Shown: positions 1 to 7,560, counted from the first letter of the stretch. The stretch is 11,552 nucleotides of DNA from Multifurca ochricompacta (GCA_022496185.1 WTXG01000586.1:1-11552); one strand, 5' to 3'. Notes: generated by a model from the letters alone, not told the origin. Numbers and translations are program-made.

Positions 1-253
1 CTTAATCTTCTGAACATAAAACAAGAGTCATTGAGGGATCTTAAGCAGCCACAAATGAACGCGTTGTGTATCTTCTTGGTCTGGGAAGGCCTGGGCTGGT
101 TATCCGAAATGTGCGATGCAAGTAAAGAACTTGCACGTGTTTTCACGGGTGACCCACAGGTAACCCGCGGGTTACCCATACCTGTAGTGATGGGTACGGG
201 TATGGGTACAGGTACCAACAAGGATACCCCAGGGTTACCCCTGCCAATCACTA
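1..253. mobile_element. end of a hAT-like DNA transposon (inner side runs off the window)
   Basis: Position 253 is the outer edge of an inverted-repeat-like end that reads TAGTGATTGGCAGGGG on the minus strand. It interrupts the gypsy chromodomain reading frame exactly after the DNLWE codons. The same start, TAGTGATG, opens the complete hAT MITE at 6327. A second TAGTGATGGGTACGGG copy in the opposite direction begins at 185. The 150-253 stretch is full of GGGTA/TACCC words, including a perfect 18-bp palindrome at 159-176, like the subterminal repeats hAT transposases bind. The partner end and the other copy of the 8-bp duplication (expected GTTCCCAC, the bases at 254-261) would lie left of the window. 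I see no transposase coding sequence. The hAT call is inference from end sequence and repeat style. Confidence 0.42.
159..176. repeat. perfect 18-bp palindrome in the hAT-like end
   Basis: GGTAACCCGCGGGTTACC reads the same on both strands. It sits among further GGGTA/TACCC words and probably belongs to the subterminal repeat array of the flanking transposon end. Confidence 0.8.
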
Positions 254-914
254 GTTCCCACAAGTTGTCAGAGTCTGGGAATCCCTTCCACTTGACTAGG
301 TAGTGAAGTTTGTGCCCTTGGCCTTTACATAGTGAGTCCAGAATCCGCTCCACTTCCCACTCTGCTTCTCCATTGACTAATTCAGGGGGGGGTCTTGGGA
401 AATTCTCCCCATGTAAGGACATTTCTTTGTAGGGTGTCAGAAGTTTGGCATGGAAGACCAGATGGATCCTCCATGTGGATGGAAGTTTGAGTTTGTATGT
501 GACATCTGACAGCTTCTGTGTGATTTTGAAAGGCCCATGATGTCAGGGCACTAATTTGGCTGTTGGATGTGACATATGGATGTTCTTCCCTTCTAACCAG
601 ACCATGTCATTGGTGCAATAAGGTATGAAACTTGAGGGTTTTGCCGATAAGGCTTGCTGTGCCTTTAGAAGATTCTCATTGGCCAATTTCCTGATTTCCT
701 TCCATTGGTTGATACATTGTGAAGCTGAAGGGACATTCATAGGCTTATCAGTCCAAGTAGTACATGGTACCCAGCCCATGATAAGGGAGAATGGGGGGGT
801 CTTTGTTGTGCCATTGGGCCAGGAGTTGTGTGCAAACTCCGCTGTTGCCAGCCAGTCAGCCCAATCATCCTGACTGTAATGCCTGGTGCAGGCATTCAGC
901 ATGACATGTGACAA
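254..914 (-). pseudogene. Ty3/gypsy pol remnant: integrase C-terminus, GPF domain and chromodomain
   Basis: Read on the minus strand, 914 to 546 encodes the end of an integrase core (QDDWADWLATAEFAHNS) and the lead into the GPY/F domain (MVWLEGKNIHMSHPTAKLVP). One TGA at 545-543 interrupts. The same frame then continues without stops from 542 to 254: HHGPFKIT, a VFHAKLLTPY stretch, and a chromodomain with EWEVERILDS, LVKWKGF and DSDNLWE. The chromodomain keeps three aromatic positions that normally form the methyl-lysine cage, all Trp here. In this family it steers integration to marked chromatin. The TGA stands where family members have Arg (CGA), so it fits a single C-to-T change. The frame is cut at 253 by the hAT-like end, and upstream of about 930 the reading is lost. 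No intact start, catalytic core, reverse transcriptase or LTR of this copy is present. It is a fragment. Confidence 0.9.
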
Positions 915-960
915 AGTTGTGTAGCATAACTATGAAGTCTTGTGCACACTGCATTACTAG

Positions 961-1205
961 TGTACAGAGTTGAGTGACAAGTCAATACCAAGGAGCTAAT
1001 CCCTTAGTATTGGTGAGTGGAAAAGTGCCAGAAGCACTGAGATGATTCAAGAGTTGGGTCTTAGGGATCACCCAAAAGGTAATGCACCAAGTTGATTAAG
1101 AAGTTGAGTCTAAGGCATACAAGCTATCTAAGTGGGCCTTATATACATAATAGAGATTGGAGTCTGAATCAGAGTTAAGCTCCTGGTGTATCAACAGAGT
1201 CACAA
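961..1205. other. unassigned AT-rich spacer, possibly a degraded LTR
   Basis: No credible reading frame. A TATA-like ATATACATAA lies near 1140-1150, and the segment ends AGTCACAA just before the TGTCACAG start of the next LTR. It could be an old LTR, but I found no second copy in the window to prove it. Confidence 0.3.
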
Positions 1206-1524
1206 TGTCACAGCCAGGTGCTAGCTGTGTACAGGGTCAGTTCATGTCAAGGAGGATCAAGCTTCATAGCCAAGATATCAATGGTCAAGACTGGATTGTT
1301 CAAGCCCTGCAAGTCGCAGCAGGCGTGCGCAGAAGGCGAAATCGAACAAGGATGCTCAGTCCCGTCACGAGATGAGTGGGATGAAGACTCCTAAGGCACG
1401 GCTTAGGGGCTCAAGTGGGGGCCTCTTTGGTTGGGGATCTATACACCTGTATTGGGTACAGGAGAACAGACTTAGGGTCTGTCTCCAGATTCTAGTAGGT
1501 CCTTTTAAGTACACAGCAGACAGA
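1206..1524 (+). repeat. family B LTR, 3'-truncated (copy B1)
   Basis: It begins TGTCACAGCCAGGTGC, the same start as the complete solo LTR at 9128 on the minus strand. It shares the internal block CACCTGTATTGG, then CAGGAGAACAGACTTA, then a TTTTAAGTAC TATA-like box near 1503. It stops at 1524, where a family A LTR begins, so its 3' part is missing. The TGTCACA termini and 5-bp duplications of the complete copies fit gypsy LTRs, but no coding sequence tied to family B is in the window, so the superfamily is inferred. A hairpin (1461-1486) is conserved with the other B copies. Confidence 0.75.
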
Positions 1525-1617
1525 TGTCAAACAGGCATGAGGCACAGCATACTGACTGTGATGAAGAACAGGCATGTGCGCGCAGTGATACTGACTGTTG
1601 GATGTTAGCGTGTGAGG

Positions 1618-1655
1618 CTAGAAACAAGTTATACTTCAGAGGAGAAGAAAACTCT
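1618..1655 (-). repeat. spliced-form copy of the E1-E2 module in A1
   Basis: The 23-nt E1 (positions 1655-1633) and 15-nt E2 (1632-1618) match 1767-1745 and 1689-1675 without a mismatch. They are joined at the predicted exon junction with no intron. Confidence 0.85.
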
Positions 1656-1689
1656 ATATTACTATACTACACACCTAGAAACAAGTTAT

Positions 1690-1744
1690 CTACAAGAGAC
1701 GGTTAGTTATAGGTAAAATAGTAAGTAGAGAGAACGAGACTTAC
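1690..1744 (-). other. candidate spliceosomal intron inside LTR A1 (55 nt)
   Basis: On the minus strand it opens GTAAGT, has a CTAACC branch-site match about 15 nt before the end, and closes TTGTAG. The sequence that would result from its removal exists 35 nt downstream at 1655-1618. Splicing itself is inferred. Confidence 0.7.
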
Positions 1745-2080
1745 ACTTCAGAGGAGAAGAAAACTCTGAAGTGTAAGAGATGAAACAGACATCCTTATAT
1801 ACTACTCAAGGAGTGGTCTGTGCGCAATGGAATGTGCTAGAATCTACTACTGAGGGACAAAGGCCATTGGCCAGTGAGATATCACATGCTACACAGGATT
1901 ACTAAGGTACATCAGTCAGCTGCTGCGCATCGTGAGAAAGAAAGTAATAACGATATGGTAAAAGTCCAAAACTCCAAATCAATATCTAATCTAATCTTGC
2001 ACAGCTTAGACCCTAACCTAGATGCCTGAAGCACCTCAAGACACATGCCATGTCAACATGTGAGTGGTTAGCAAGTAAAG

Positions 2081-2120
2081 CTAGAACAAAGACAAGTGCT
2101 TCAGAGGTTAGAAGAACTCT
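2081..2120 (-). repeat. spliced-form copy of the E1-E2 module in A2
   Basis: It is identical over 40 nt to E1 (2234-2212) plus E2 (2158-2142). The private variant GAAGC at the end of E1 occurs in both copies of A2 and in no other LTR here. Confidence 0.87.
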
Positions 2121-2158
2121 ACATTTTACTATATTACTGACCTAGAACAAAGACAAGT

Positions 2159-2211
2159 CTATATACAAGGTTAGTCTAGGGGTAGTAGAGAGTAAAGTAG
2201 AAGGAACTTAC
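2159..2211 (-). other. candidate spliceosomal intron inside LTR A2 (53 nt)
   Basis: Minus strand: GTAAGT donor, CTAACC branch-site match, TATATAG acceptor. The joined flanks exist as a separate copy at 2120-2081. Confidence 0.7.
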
Positions 2212-2544
2212 GCTTCAGAGGTTAGAAGAACTCTGAAGTGTAAGAGATGAAACAGACACCCTTATATACTCTGCAAGGGATGGTCTGTGCACTGGGAATA
2301 AGTCCACAAGTGCCAGACAAAGTCCAAACAATAAACAAGAGGGAATAAGGCCATTGGCCAGTAAGGAATCACATGCTTGTACATCATTACTAAGGTACAT
2401 CAGTCAGCTACTGTGGAATGTGAGAAAGAAAGTAATAATGATATGGTAAATAGTCCGAAACTCCGATATCTAATCTAGTCCACAAAGTAGCTAATCTAAT
2501 CTCCTGATGCCTGAAGCATCACCAAACACATCCTGTGTTCAACA

Positions 2545-3766
2545 CAAGTCAGCATTCCTCAATGGGCTACTGGATGAGGTAATTTACATGGGGCAACCAC
2601 TGGGTTTCATTGAATCAGGTCAGGAGAACAAGGTATGCCTACTCAAAAAGGCAATTTATGGTCTCAAACAAGCCTCACACACATGGAACTTGCAATTCCA
2701 TGGAGTCCTTTTGGAGCTTGGCTTCACATGCATGCATTCTGATGCAGGTGTTTATGTGTGTTGTCACCAAGAAGGGGAGGGACTAGTCATTATTATCCTC
2801 TATGTCAACAACATCACCATCTTAGGCGACTCTCTTGATGAAGTTAACTGGATCAAAGGTATCTTATCTCAGCACTACAAAATGACTGATCTAGGTGAAA
2901 TCAACTCTTATCTCAGAGTTTGGATCACCTGTGACAGATTGGCCAGGCATTTGGAGATTGACCAATCCCAGTACATCTCAGAGATTGTAGGATGCTTTGG
3001 CATGGTGGACACTAACCCCACCTACATGCCTCTTCCTGCTGGGGCTGAGGTCCATTTGGTAAAGTACACCAGTCAGGCAACTCAAGCAGAAATAACACAC
3101 TTTCAACAAATTATTGGGAGCCTACTGTATGTGCAAATTGGGACCCACCCAGACATTTCCTTTGCTGTAGTGTGCCTTGTGCAGTATGCAGCAAACCCTT
3201 CCCTGCAACATCTACAACTTGCCAAGTATGTACTGGCCTATCTAAACAGTACAGCTGACCTACAGCTATGCTACGATGGAGCATGCAGGACTGGTCTCAT
3301 CAGTTACTTGGACTTCAGCCTTGGAGATGATGCCAATGACTTTCATTCAACCTTGGGCTATGTTTTTCTCCTTGCTGACTCAGTGATCTCATGGACTTCA
3401 CATAAGCAAAAGACCATGGCCCAAAGTACCACTCATGCCAAGTACATGGCACTTGCTGAGGCAGCAAATCAAGCTGCATGGTACCAGAGCATTTTTTCTG
3501 AACTAGGCTATGAAGTCTCTGACCTGATTCCCTTACATGGCAATAACAAGGGCACAGTGGACTTAGCACTCAATCCTGTGACTGGCAGATGCTCAAAACA
3601 CATCCCAATCAAATTTCATGCTATCTGCAAATATGTCAAGCAAGGCTTTATTGAACTCATCAGAACACCTACTGCAGACATGCTCACTGACAGATTTACA
3701 AAGCCACATGTGCAAGTGAAACTTATGGACTTCATCTCTGGATTAGGACTAATAGGATTGTCTTAA
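2545..3766 (+). pseudogene. Ty1/copia pol 3' part: reverse transcriptase and RNase H, catalytically dead
   Basis: About 407 codons are open up to TAA at 3764-3766. Reading can extend upstream to an ATG at 2507, but those first 12 codons are LTR A2 sequence. The fragment starts at K-SAFLNG of the reverse transcriptase; everything before (gag, protease, integrase) is missing. Recognisable blocks: SAFLNGLLDEVIYM, KKAIYGLKQA, LYVNN, YKMTDLGE, the QQIIGSLLYVQIGTHPDISFA connection region, and the RNase H end with KHIPIKFHAI and LTDRFTKP. The catalytic YVDD has become YVNN (codons at 2807-2812). The RNase H STEAEY motif reads STTHAKY (3434-3442), and the later Asp (usual DNQ) reads GNN. The frame therefore stays open although the active sites are lost. 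It has only two CpG dinucleotides by my count. PPT and 3' LTR follow directly. Confidence 0.93.
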
Positions 3767-3770
3767 TCAC

Positions 3771-3777
3771 AGGGGGA
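3771..3777 (+). other. polypurine tract of the copia element
   Basis: AGGGGGA sits immediately before the LTR start TGTTGAG at 3778 and 4 bases after the pol stop. This is the normal place for the plus-strand primer. Confidence 0.82.
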
Positions 3778-4067
3778 TGTTGAGCCAGTAACAGATCAGA
3801 GTTGGCCAGACTGGATCAGAGGTGACCAGAGTTGCCAGTGCAAGATGGAGTTAAGTGGACATTGTAATATACTTACTGACATTCCACTTGTTTGTTATGA
3901 ATACTTATGATTAAGATACAATCCTTCATGACCATAGCACAGCACACTCTTTACAGTATTTAAGGACATTATTTCTGTGTTGTACACTTCAGTTTTGACC
4001 TTTCACAAACTGAATTATCTTGCTACCCATTTAGGTAGCACTTATCTAACCTCAGCTGCATTCATCA
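3778..4067 (+). repeat. family C copia 3' LTR (copy C1), intron-free form
   Basis: 290 bp from TGTTGAGCCAG to CTGCATTCATCA. It is homologous to the 5' LTR at 9776-10179, most clearly in U3 (GGATCA/GGCCAG blocks), TTTACAGTATTTAAGGACA, and the ATCTAACCTCAG end. TATTTAA is at 3957-3963. The segment corresponding to E1 (3991-4014) is fused directly to that of E2 (4015-4034), with no intron and no second copy. It belongs to the pol fragment to its left through the PPT. Confidence 0.88.
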
Positions 4068-4164
4068 AAATGCTGTCCAAACCCATCAAAAACAGCCATA
4101 GACAGCATTAGACAGCATGGATGGCAGGGCTTTAATCTTGTCATTAAGCCACCAAAACTCCCCC
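4068..4164. other. short spacer with GACAGCAT repeats
   Basis: Non-coding. ATAGACAGCAT and TTAGACAGCAT stand in tandem around 4097-4119. I see nothing else here. Confidence 0.5.
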
Positions 4165-4521
4165 ACTATAGTATCTTTACCTATTTAGATAGTAGATAAG
4201 CATTAGCTAAATATGGTAAAGATAAGAGATAAGATAAACTAACTAATACTCACTTCAGTTTATGTGGTCAAAACTGAAGTGAACATGTACAGAGTAGTGA
4301 CCTTTTATACTGCTCAGAGGAGCATGACAATAAGTAGAATAAATATAGCTATTTAAATGTGACAAGACAGAAGGAATGTGTTGTGTGTGCAATGTCTCTG
4401 AATCAATTATCTGATACACTTTAGATTATCTTATCATAATCATAAGATTGAGTCCACCCAGGAGCCCAGCTGTCCAGTCCCCAGTCCCCAACAATCCAGT
4501 CACAACCAGCCCATCTCAACA
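4165..4521 (-). repeat. degraded family-C-like copia LTR (copy D), minus orientation, truncated
   Basis: On the minus strand it starts TGTTGAG at 4521. It has TATAAAA at 4309-4303 and, 34 nt on, an E1-like segment (4275-4254) related to family C. Then come a GTGAGT donor (4253-4248), GCTAATG, and a GGTAAAGATACTATA stretch matching the spacer that precedes the second copy in C2. Homology ends there, at about 4165, so the second E1-E2 copy and the LTR 3' end are absent. The acceptor AG expected before E2 is not visible. No target duplication found. Confidence 0.6.
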
Positions 4522-5228
4522 GCATATTATGGATTATGGAGTAGATTAGATTAGTGGATGGGGCACAATCTCCCTCTGTTGCCTAACAAGAAGCAGTTGC
4601 ATCTTGCACACATGCAAGCTGATACTGCACTGGGTTGTTGAGCTGTCTATTAGTTTATATATTTGATTTTTGCCTTACTGTAATTGAATTTTGGTCTGCC
4701 AGAGTCCAGTTGGAGGTATGCTCACATTTACCACACTTGGCTTTAGGAGTTGCCTTGTGCAAGCCCAAATATAGTTTTTGGGATGCCCCTTTTTGGGGCA
4801 TGTTTTGGTATTGTTTCTCTGATGTCTCTTTTGTGATAATGTACCTACAATTACATTTATTGAGGGAGTTCATGTTCCAGTATGCCCTGTTTATGCTACT
4901 CACACTCAAAGAAGCAAATGCAATGCTTGAAGTCCCTCTATGAGTTTCAGATTATGGCTGGTAAAGTAGATTGTTGGGTATTGTACTCATAAACTACATA
5001 AAAAGGTGTAGAATAGCCATAAGAATACACCTATCCATTGCTTTATCACTCTAAGCTTCTTGCTCATGCTACCCTGGTCAACTTTATTTTCTCTAGTAAT
5101 ACCATCTACTACTGTATACTGTAAAACAGCCATACCATACCTGTACCATACTGTCAGCAATCCAGTGAGTACCAAAAATGGAAGGTGTACAAGTCAGCCA
5201 TACCCATCCTTCACCATCAAATGGATGG
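4522..5228. other. unassigned AT-rich region without a credible gene
   Basis: Short frames on both strands show no recognisable domain or coding pattern. The only structure I can point to is a perfect 7-bp stem with a T5 loop (4783-4801, ATGCCCC...GGGGCAT). Around 5125-5165 there are CCATACC/GTACCATA words that resemble transposon subterminal repeats but have no visible ends. Confidence 0.4.
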
Positions 5229-5674
5229 TGCACAGCCCTATGTTTGATAGGGTTTGAAGGTCCAGTTCAGTCTGGTTTTTTGGCCATTTTTGGCCTTAAC
5301 TGGAACTGGAACCAGTCTTAACATAGCTTCATGATGACTTAACTGTTGACACAGAACGTGTCTGGAGATGCTTCAGGCATCTAGGGATCGCTTTAGCTGT
5401 AGATAAGATTAGATTAGGTTCCAGAGTTTCAGACTTTTTACAATATCTTTATTACATTTCTTTCTCTCCTTACTCAGCTGATTAGTGATGTCCTTAGTAA
5501 TGCGCAGTAAGCATGTGATATCTCTTTGGCCAATAGCCTTTATCCCTCTTTGTTTATTGTCTGGCACTTGTGGACTTATTCCCAGTGTGCACAGACCATT
5601 TCCCCTTGCCCCCATGGGTATATAAGGGTGTCTGTTTTGTCCTTTACACTTCAGAGTTCTTCTTCCTCTGAAGT

Positions 5675-5730
5675 GTAAGTCGTCTTTACTTTACTCTCTA
5701 CTTTTCCTTTGACTAACGTTCTCTATGTAG
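5675..5730 (+). other. candidate spliceosomal intron inside LTR A3 (56 nt)
   Basis: GTAAGT donor at 5675, GACTAACG branch-site match at 5712-5718, pyrimidine-rich middle, and TGTAG acceptor ending at 5730. The product of its removal is present as a direct copy at 5767-5805. Confidence 0.75.
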
Positions 5731-5766
5731 ATAACTTGTCTTTCTAGGTCAGTAGCATAGTATAAT

Positions 5767-5805
5767 AGAGTTCTTCTTCCTCTGAAGTATAACTTGTCTC
5801 TCTAG
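5767..5805 (+). repeat. spliced-form copy of the E1-E2 module in A3
   Basis: E1 (22 nt) is identical to 5653-5674 and E2 (17 nt) differs from 5731-5747 by one T-to-C. Homology starts at the A that lies 34 nt after the TATA box and ends at CTAG. Confidence 0.88.
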
Positions 5806-5987
5806 CTTTACTGCTACTAACCACAGTCAGTATAACCAGCAGCATGATTGTTTGACATTAACTGTAACTGGATTTTACCAAATAGCATTAACTGGTTAAT
5901 ATTGGTTAAATTCCAGTCTATGGACCAGTTAAAACTGGTCTCAGGTGGTTCTGGTCCCAGTCTAGACTGGTTTTTGCAGCTGCACAG

Positions 5988-6287
5988 AATGTGGAGATTA
6001 TGCATTTTTAAGACTTGAGGCAATCAGATACACTTAGCATTGCTTATACAAAAAGTATATTACTATTACTACTATCCTACAAAGTTTCAGGTTGGATCAT
6101 GTGTCCAATCTAAAATGAGACAAGAATCAGTTATGAAATCTATACAAATGTGAGAAAATGCAAAGTGATGCATTACCAGTTTTCACACCAAAAAAGACTC
6201 CCATACACAGCACTGTAACATTATCATTATTTCTCACTTTTACTTCACAAGGACTCCTAAATTTGTTGCATTGCACTCCTGTATGGA
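5988..6287. other. unassigned AT-rich stretch
   Basis: No gene, repeat pair or RNA gene recognised. The 5-bp duplication CACTA of the following solo LTR occupies 6288-6292. Confidence 0.5.
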
Positions 6288-6292
6288 CACTA

Positions 6293-7257
6293 TGTCACAC
6301 ACAGGTCCTTCAGCATGCATCAGTTTTAGTGATGTTCCAGCCCGGCTTGGCCCAAAAGCCGCGGCTTTGGCTCGGCCTGAGGTGGCTCCGGCTTTCCTGA
6401 AGTCTGGGCCGAGCCAAAGCCGCCACAGATGGCTTGGCCCTGGCCCGGCTTGGCCCAAGCCGCGGCTTTTGGCAGAGAAAATTTTATGACATATAACTAG
6501 TAGTTATAGTTCAGCTAATCCAAATCTGACTTGGTGTGTTACGTATTGCAAAGCTATATCGAAGAAAAAGTTTGAAATGCCGTGATAAACATGATCACGT
6601 GACCCAAATCAACCACTTTGTGATAAGATTTCTACTGATTTTGACGATTGCTAATGCATTTGTATGTGCTGTTGAAAGCCGCGGCCTGAGCCGGCGGCTT
6701 TGGCTTTTAGTTTCTCTGAGCCGGGCCAAAGCCCTTGCTGGGCCATCACAACGGCCTGGCTTGGCCCGGCCCAAACAGGCCCGGCTTGGCCCAGCTTCCG
6801 GCTTTGAGCCGGGCCAGGCACATCACTAATCAGTTTGGGTCTGGGTCAAGGTCACAAGGTAATCAAGGTATGCAGGTGTCAAGTCAAGATGTTATACAGC
6901 ACACAGCTGGTATGGATCAATGCAATGAGTCTGGACATCGTGTGTGAAGTCAGGGTATTCAGATAGCAAGGCAAGAGCCTTTGCTGGAGCCACTGGTGAG
7001 CCAAACCTTCCCAAGTCACATACTTGAAGAGGGCTGAAGGGAAGTTCTTAAGGACCTTTGATTGGTACAAGGAGAACAGACTTGGTCTGTCCTTGGATTT
7101 ATTGTAGTCCTTAAATACAATGTAGCTACTATGAAGTCATAGTCTAGATGTAATGTACTATGATATCATACTAAGGTCACAAGGTCTATGACATCAAAAG
7201 AGAGGGGCATAGAAGAAAAAAGGAGAAAAGTTGAAATAGCAGCAAGAAAATGTCACA
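6293..7257 (+). repeat. family B solo LTR (copy B3) with CACTA duplication, split by a hAT MITE
   Basis: It starts TGTCACACACAGGT and ends TGTCACA, with CACTA at 6288-6292 and 7258-7262. Without the MITE and one MITE duplication (510 bp) the LTR is 455 bp. Reading across the MITE, CAGTTTGGGTCTGGGTCAAGG and AAGGTAATCAAGG align with the start of the complete B2 copy. Further on, GGAGAACAGACTT, TTAAATAC (near 7111) and ATGATATCATACTA match B2. A hairpin lies at 7068-7095. No coding sequence of the parent element remains. Confidence 0.9.
6327..6828. mobile_element. hAT-type MITE, 502 bp, 8-bp target duplication
   Basis: It starts TAGTGATGTTCC and ends as the inverted form GGCACATCACTA. It is flanked by ATCAGTTT at 6319-6326 and 6829-6836, a perfect 8-bp duplication typical of hAT transposition. 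Both terminal 150 bp (6327-6475 and 6676-6828) are very GC-rich arrays of CCCGGCTTGGCCC and AGCCGCGGCT words in both orientations. The middle 200 bp is AT-rich. Open frames in the GC-rich arms are by-products of the repeats; no transposase is encoded, so it needs one in trans. Its insertion into LTR B3 makes it younger than that LTR. Confidence 0.93.
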
Positions 7258-7560
7258 CACTAGATGGGGCCTAACCCCCTTCCAGTGAGATGGAGACTAG
7301 GACATCACTCCTGGTCTCTTGTGTTTCAGAGTTGGTTGACCACTTCACCACATTCAGTTACAGTCATAGTACACTAATATGTTGACACAGGATGTGTCTG
7401 GAGGTGCTTCAGGCATCTAAAGGTTCACTTCAGCTGTAAATTAGATTAGATTCCAGAGTATCAGACTTTTTATGTTATCTTTATTACATTCTTTCTCACC
7501 TTACTCAGCTGATTAGTGATGGACTTAGTAATGCACAGTATAAGCATGTGATTCTCCTTT

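Larger units (their letters stand above)
1525..2058 (-). repeat. family A copia LTR (copy A1), minus orientation, with intron and spliced-copy module
   Basis: It runs from TGTCAAACA at 1525 (the LTR 3' end) to TGTCAACA at 2058 (the 5' end), 534 bp. On the minus strand it holds a CCAAT palindrome at 1862-1872, a TATATAA box at 1801-1795 and, 34 nt on, segment E1 (1767-1745). A GTAAGT...TAG intron follows (1744-1690), then E2 (1689-1675), a spacer, and a second E1 joined directly to E2 (1655-1618). Both copies are identical. The outer end near 1530-1610 carries a further local duplication with two CATACTGACTGT-like blocks. No matching 5-bp duplication flanks it, and no primer-binding site or polypurine tract adjoins. 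Confidence 0.88.
2059..2544 (-). repeat. family A copia LTR (copy A2), minus orientation, abutting A1
   Basis: It is homologous to A1, A3 and A4 along almost its full length, ending at the LTR 5' end TGTTCAACA (2544). Its 3' end lacks the usual TGTCAAACA terminus and begins within GTGGTTAGCAAG, so about 25 nt are lost or altered at the A1 junction. On the minus strand: CCAAT palindrome 2349-2359, TATATAA 2268-2262, E1 2234-2212, intron 2211-2159, E2 2158-2142, second E1-E2 copy 2120-2081. The right edge lies inside the copia reverse transcriptase, directly before the KSAFLNG codons. No target duplication is recognisable on the left. Confidence 0.87.
5344..5857 (+). repeat. family A copia solo LTR (copy A3) with perfect TTAAC duplication
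   Basis: 514 bp from TGTTGACAC to TTTGACA, flanked by TTAAC at 5339-5343 and 5858-5862. No primer-binding site or coding sequence adjoins, so it is a solo LTR left by LTR-LTR recombination. Inside: CCAAT box (5528-5538, palindrome partly mutated), TATATAA 5619-5625, E1 5653-5674, intron 5675-5730, E2 5731-5747, spacer, second E1-E2 copy 5767-5805. The end carries TACTAACCACAG, another branch-site and acceptor-like string. Confidence 0.95.
5229..5987. mobile_element. AACTGG/CCAGTT-rich non-autonomous element, split by a solo LTR
   Basis: Both sides of the solo LTR carry a dense array: seven exact AACTGG/CCAGTT words plus four GACTGG/CCAGTC words within about 240 bp once the LTR is removed. 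TGCACAG occurs as a direct repeat at 5229-5235 and 5981-5987 and could be a target duplication, but no convincing terminal inverted repeat sits just inside it. The build resembles subterminal motif arrays of hAT-type MITEs. Class and boundaries are uncertain. Confidence 0.38.

Noticed and set aside
185..253. A complete 69-bp mini-transposon with TAGTGAT ends
   Set aside because: The flanks CATACCTG and GTTCCCAC do not match, so there is no 8-bp duplication. The right end alone fits the insertion into the chromodomain.
31..303. Plus-strand 90-codon frame
   Set aside because: It crosses from the hAT-like end into antisense gypsy sequence, so it cannot be one gene.
625..873. Plus-strand 82-codon frame
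   Set aside because: It is the antisense shadow of the gypsy integrase remnant.
2215..2400. Minus-strand 61-codon frame
   Set aside because: It lies within the promoter and start region of LTR A2 and has no recognisable protein.
4783..4801. Terminator-like hairpin
   Set aside because: The T run is the loop, not a tail, and the context is eukaryotic with no transcript end to serve.
6240..6829. Open frames of 70-97 codons in the GC-rich arms
   Set aside because: They arise from GGCC/GCCGCGGC repeats of the MITE and resemble no protein.
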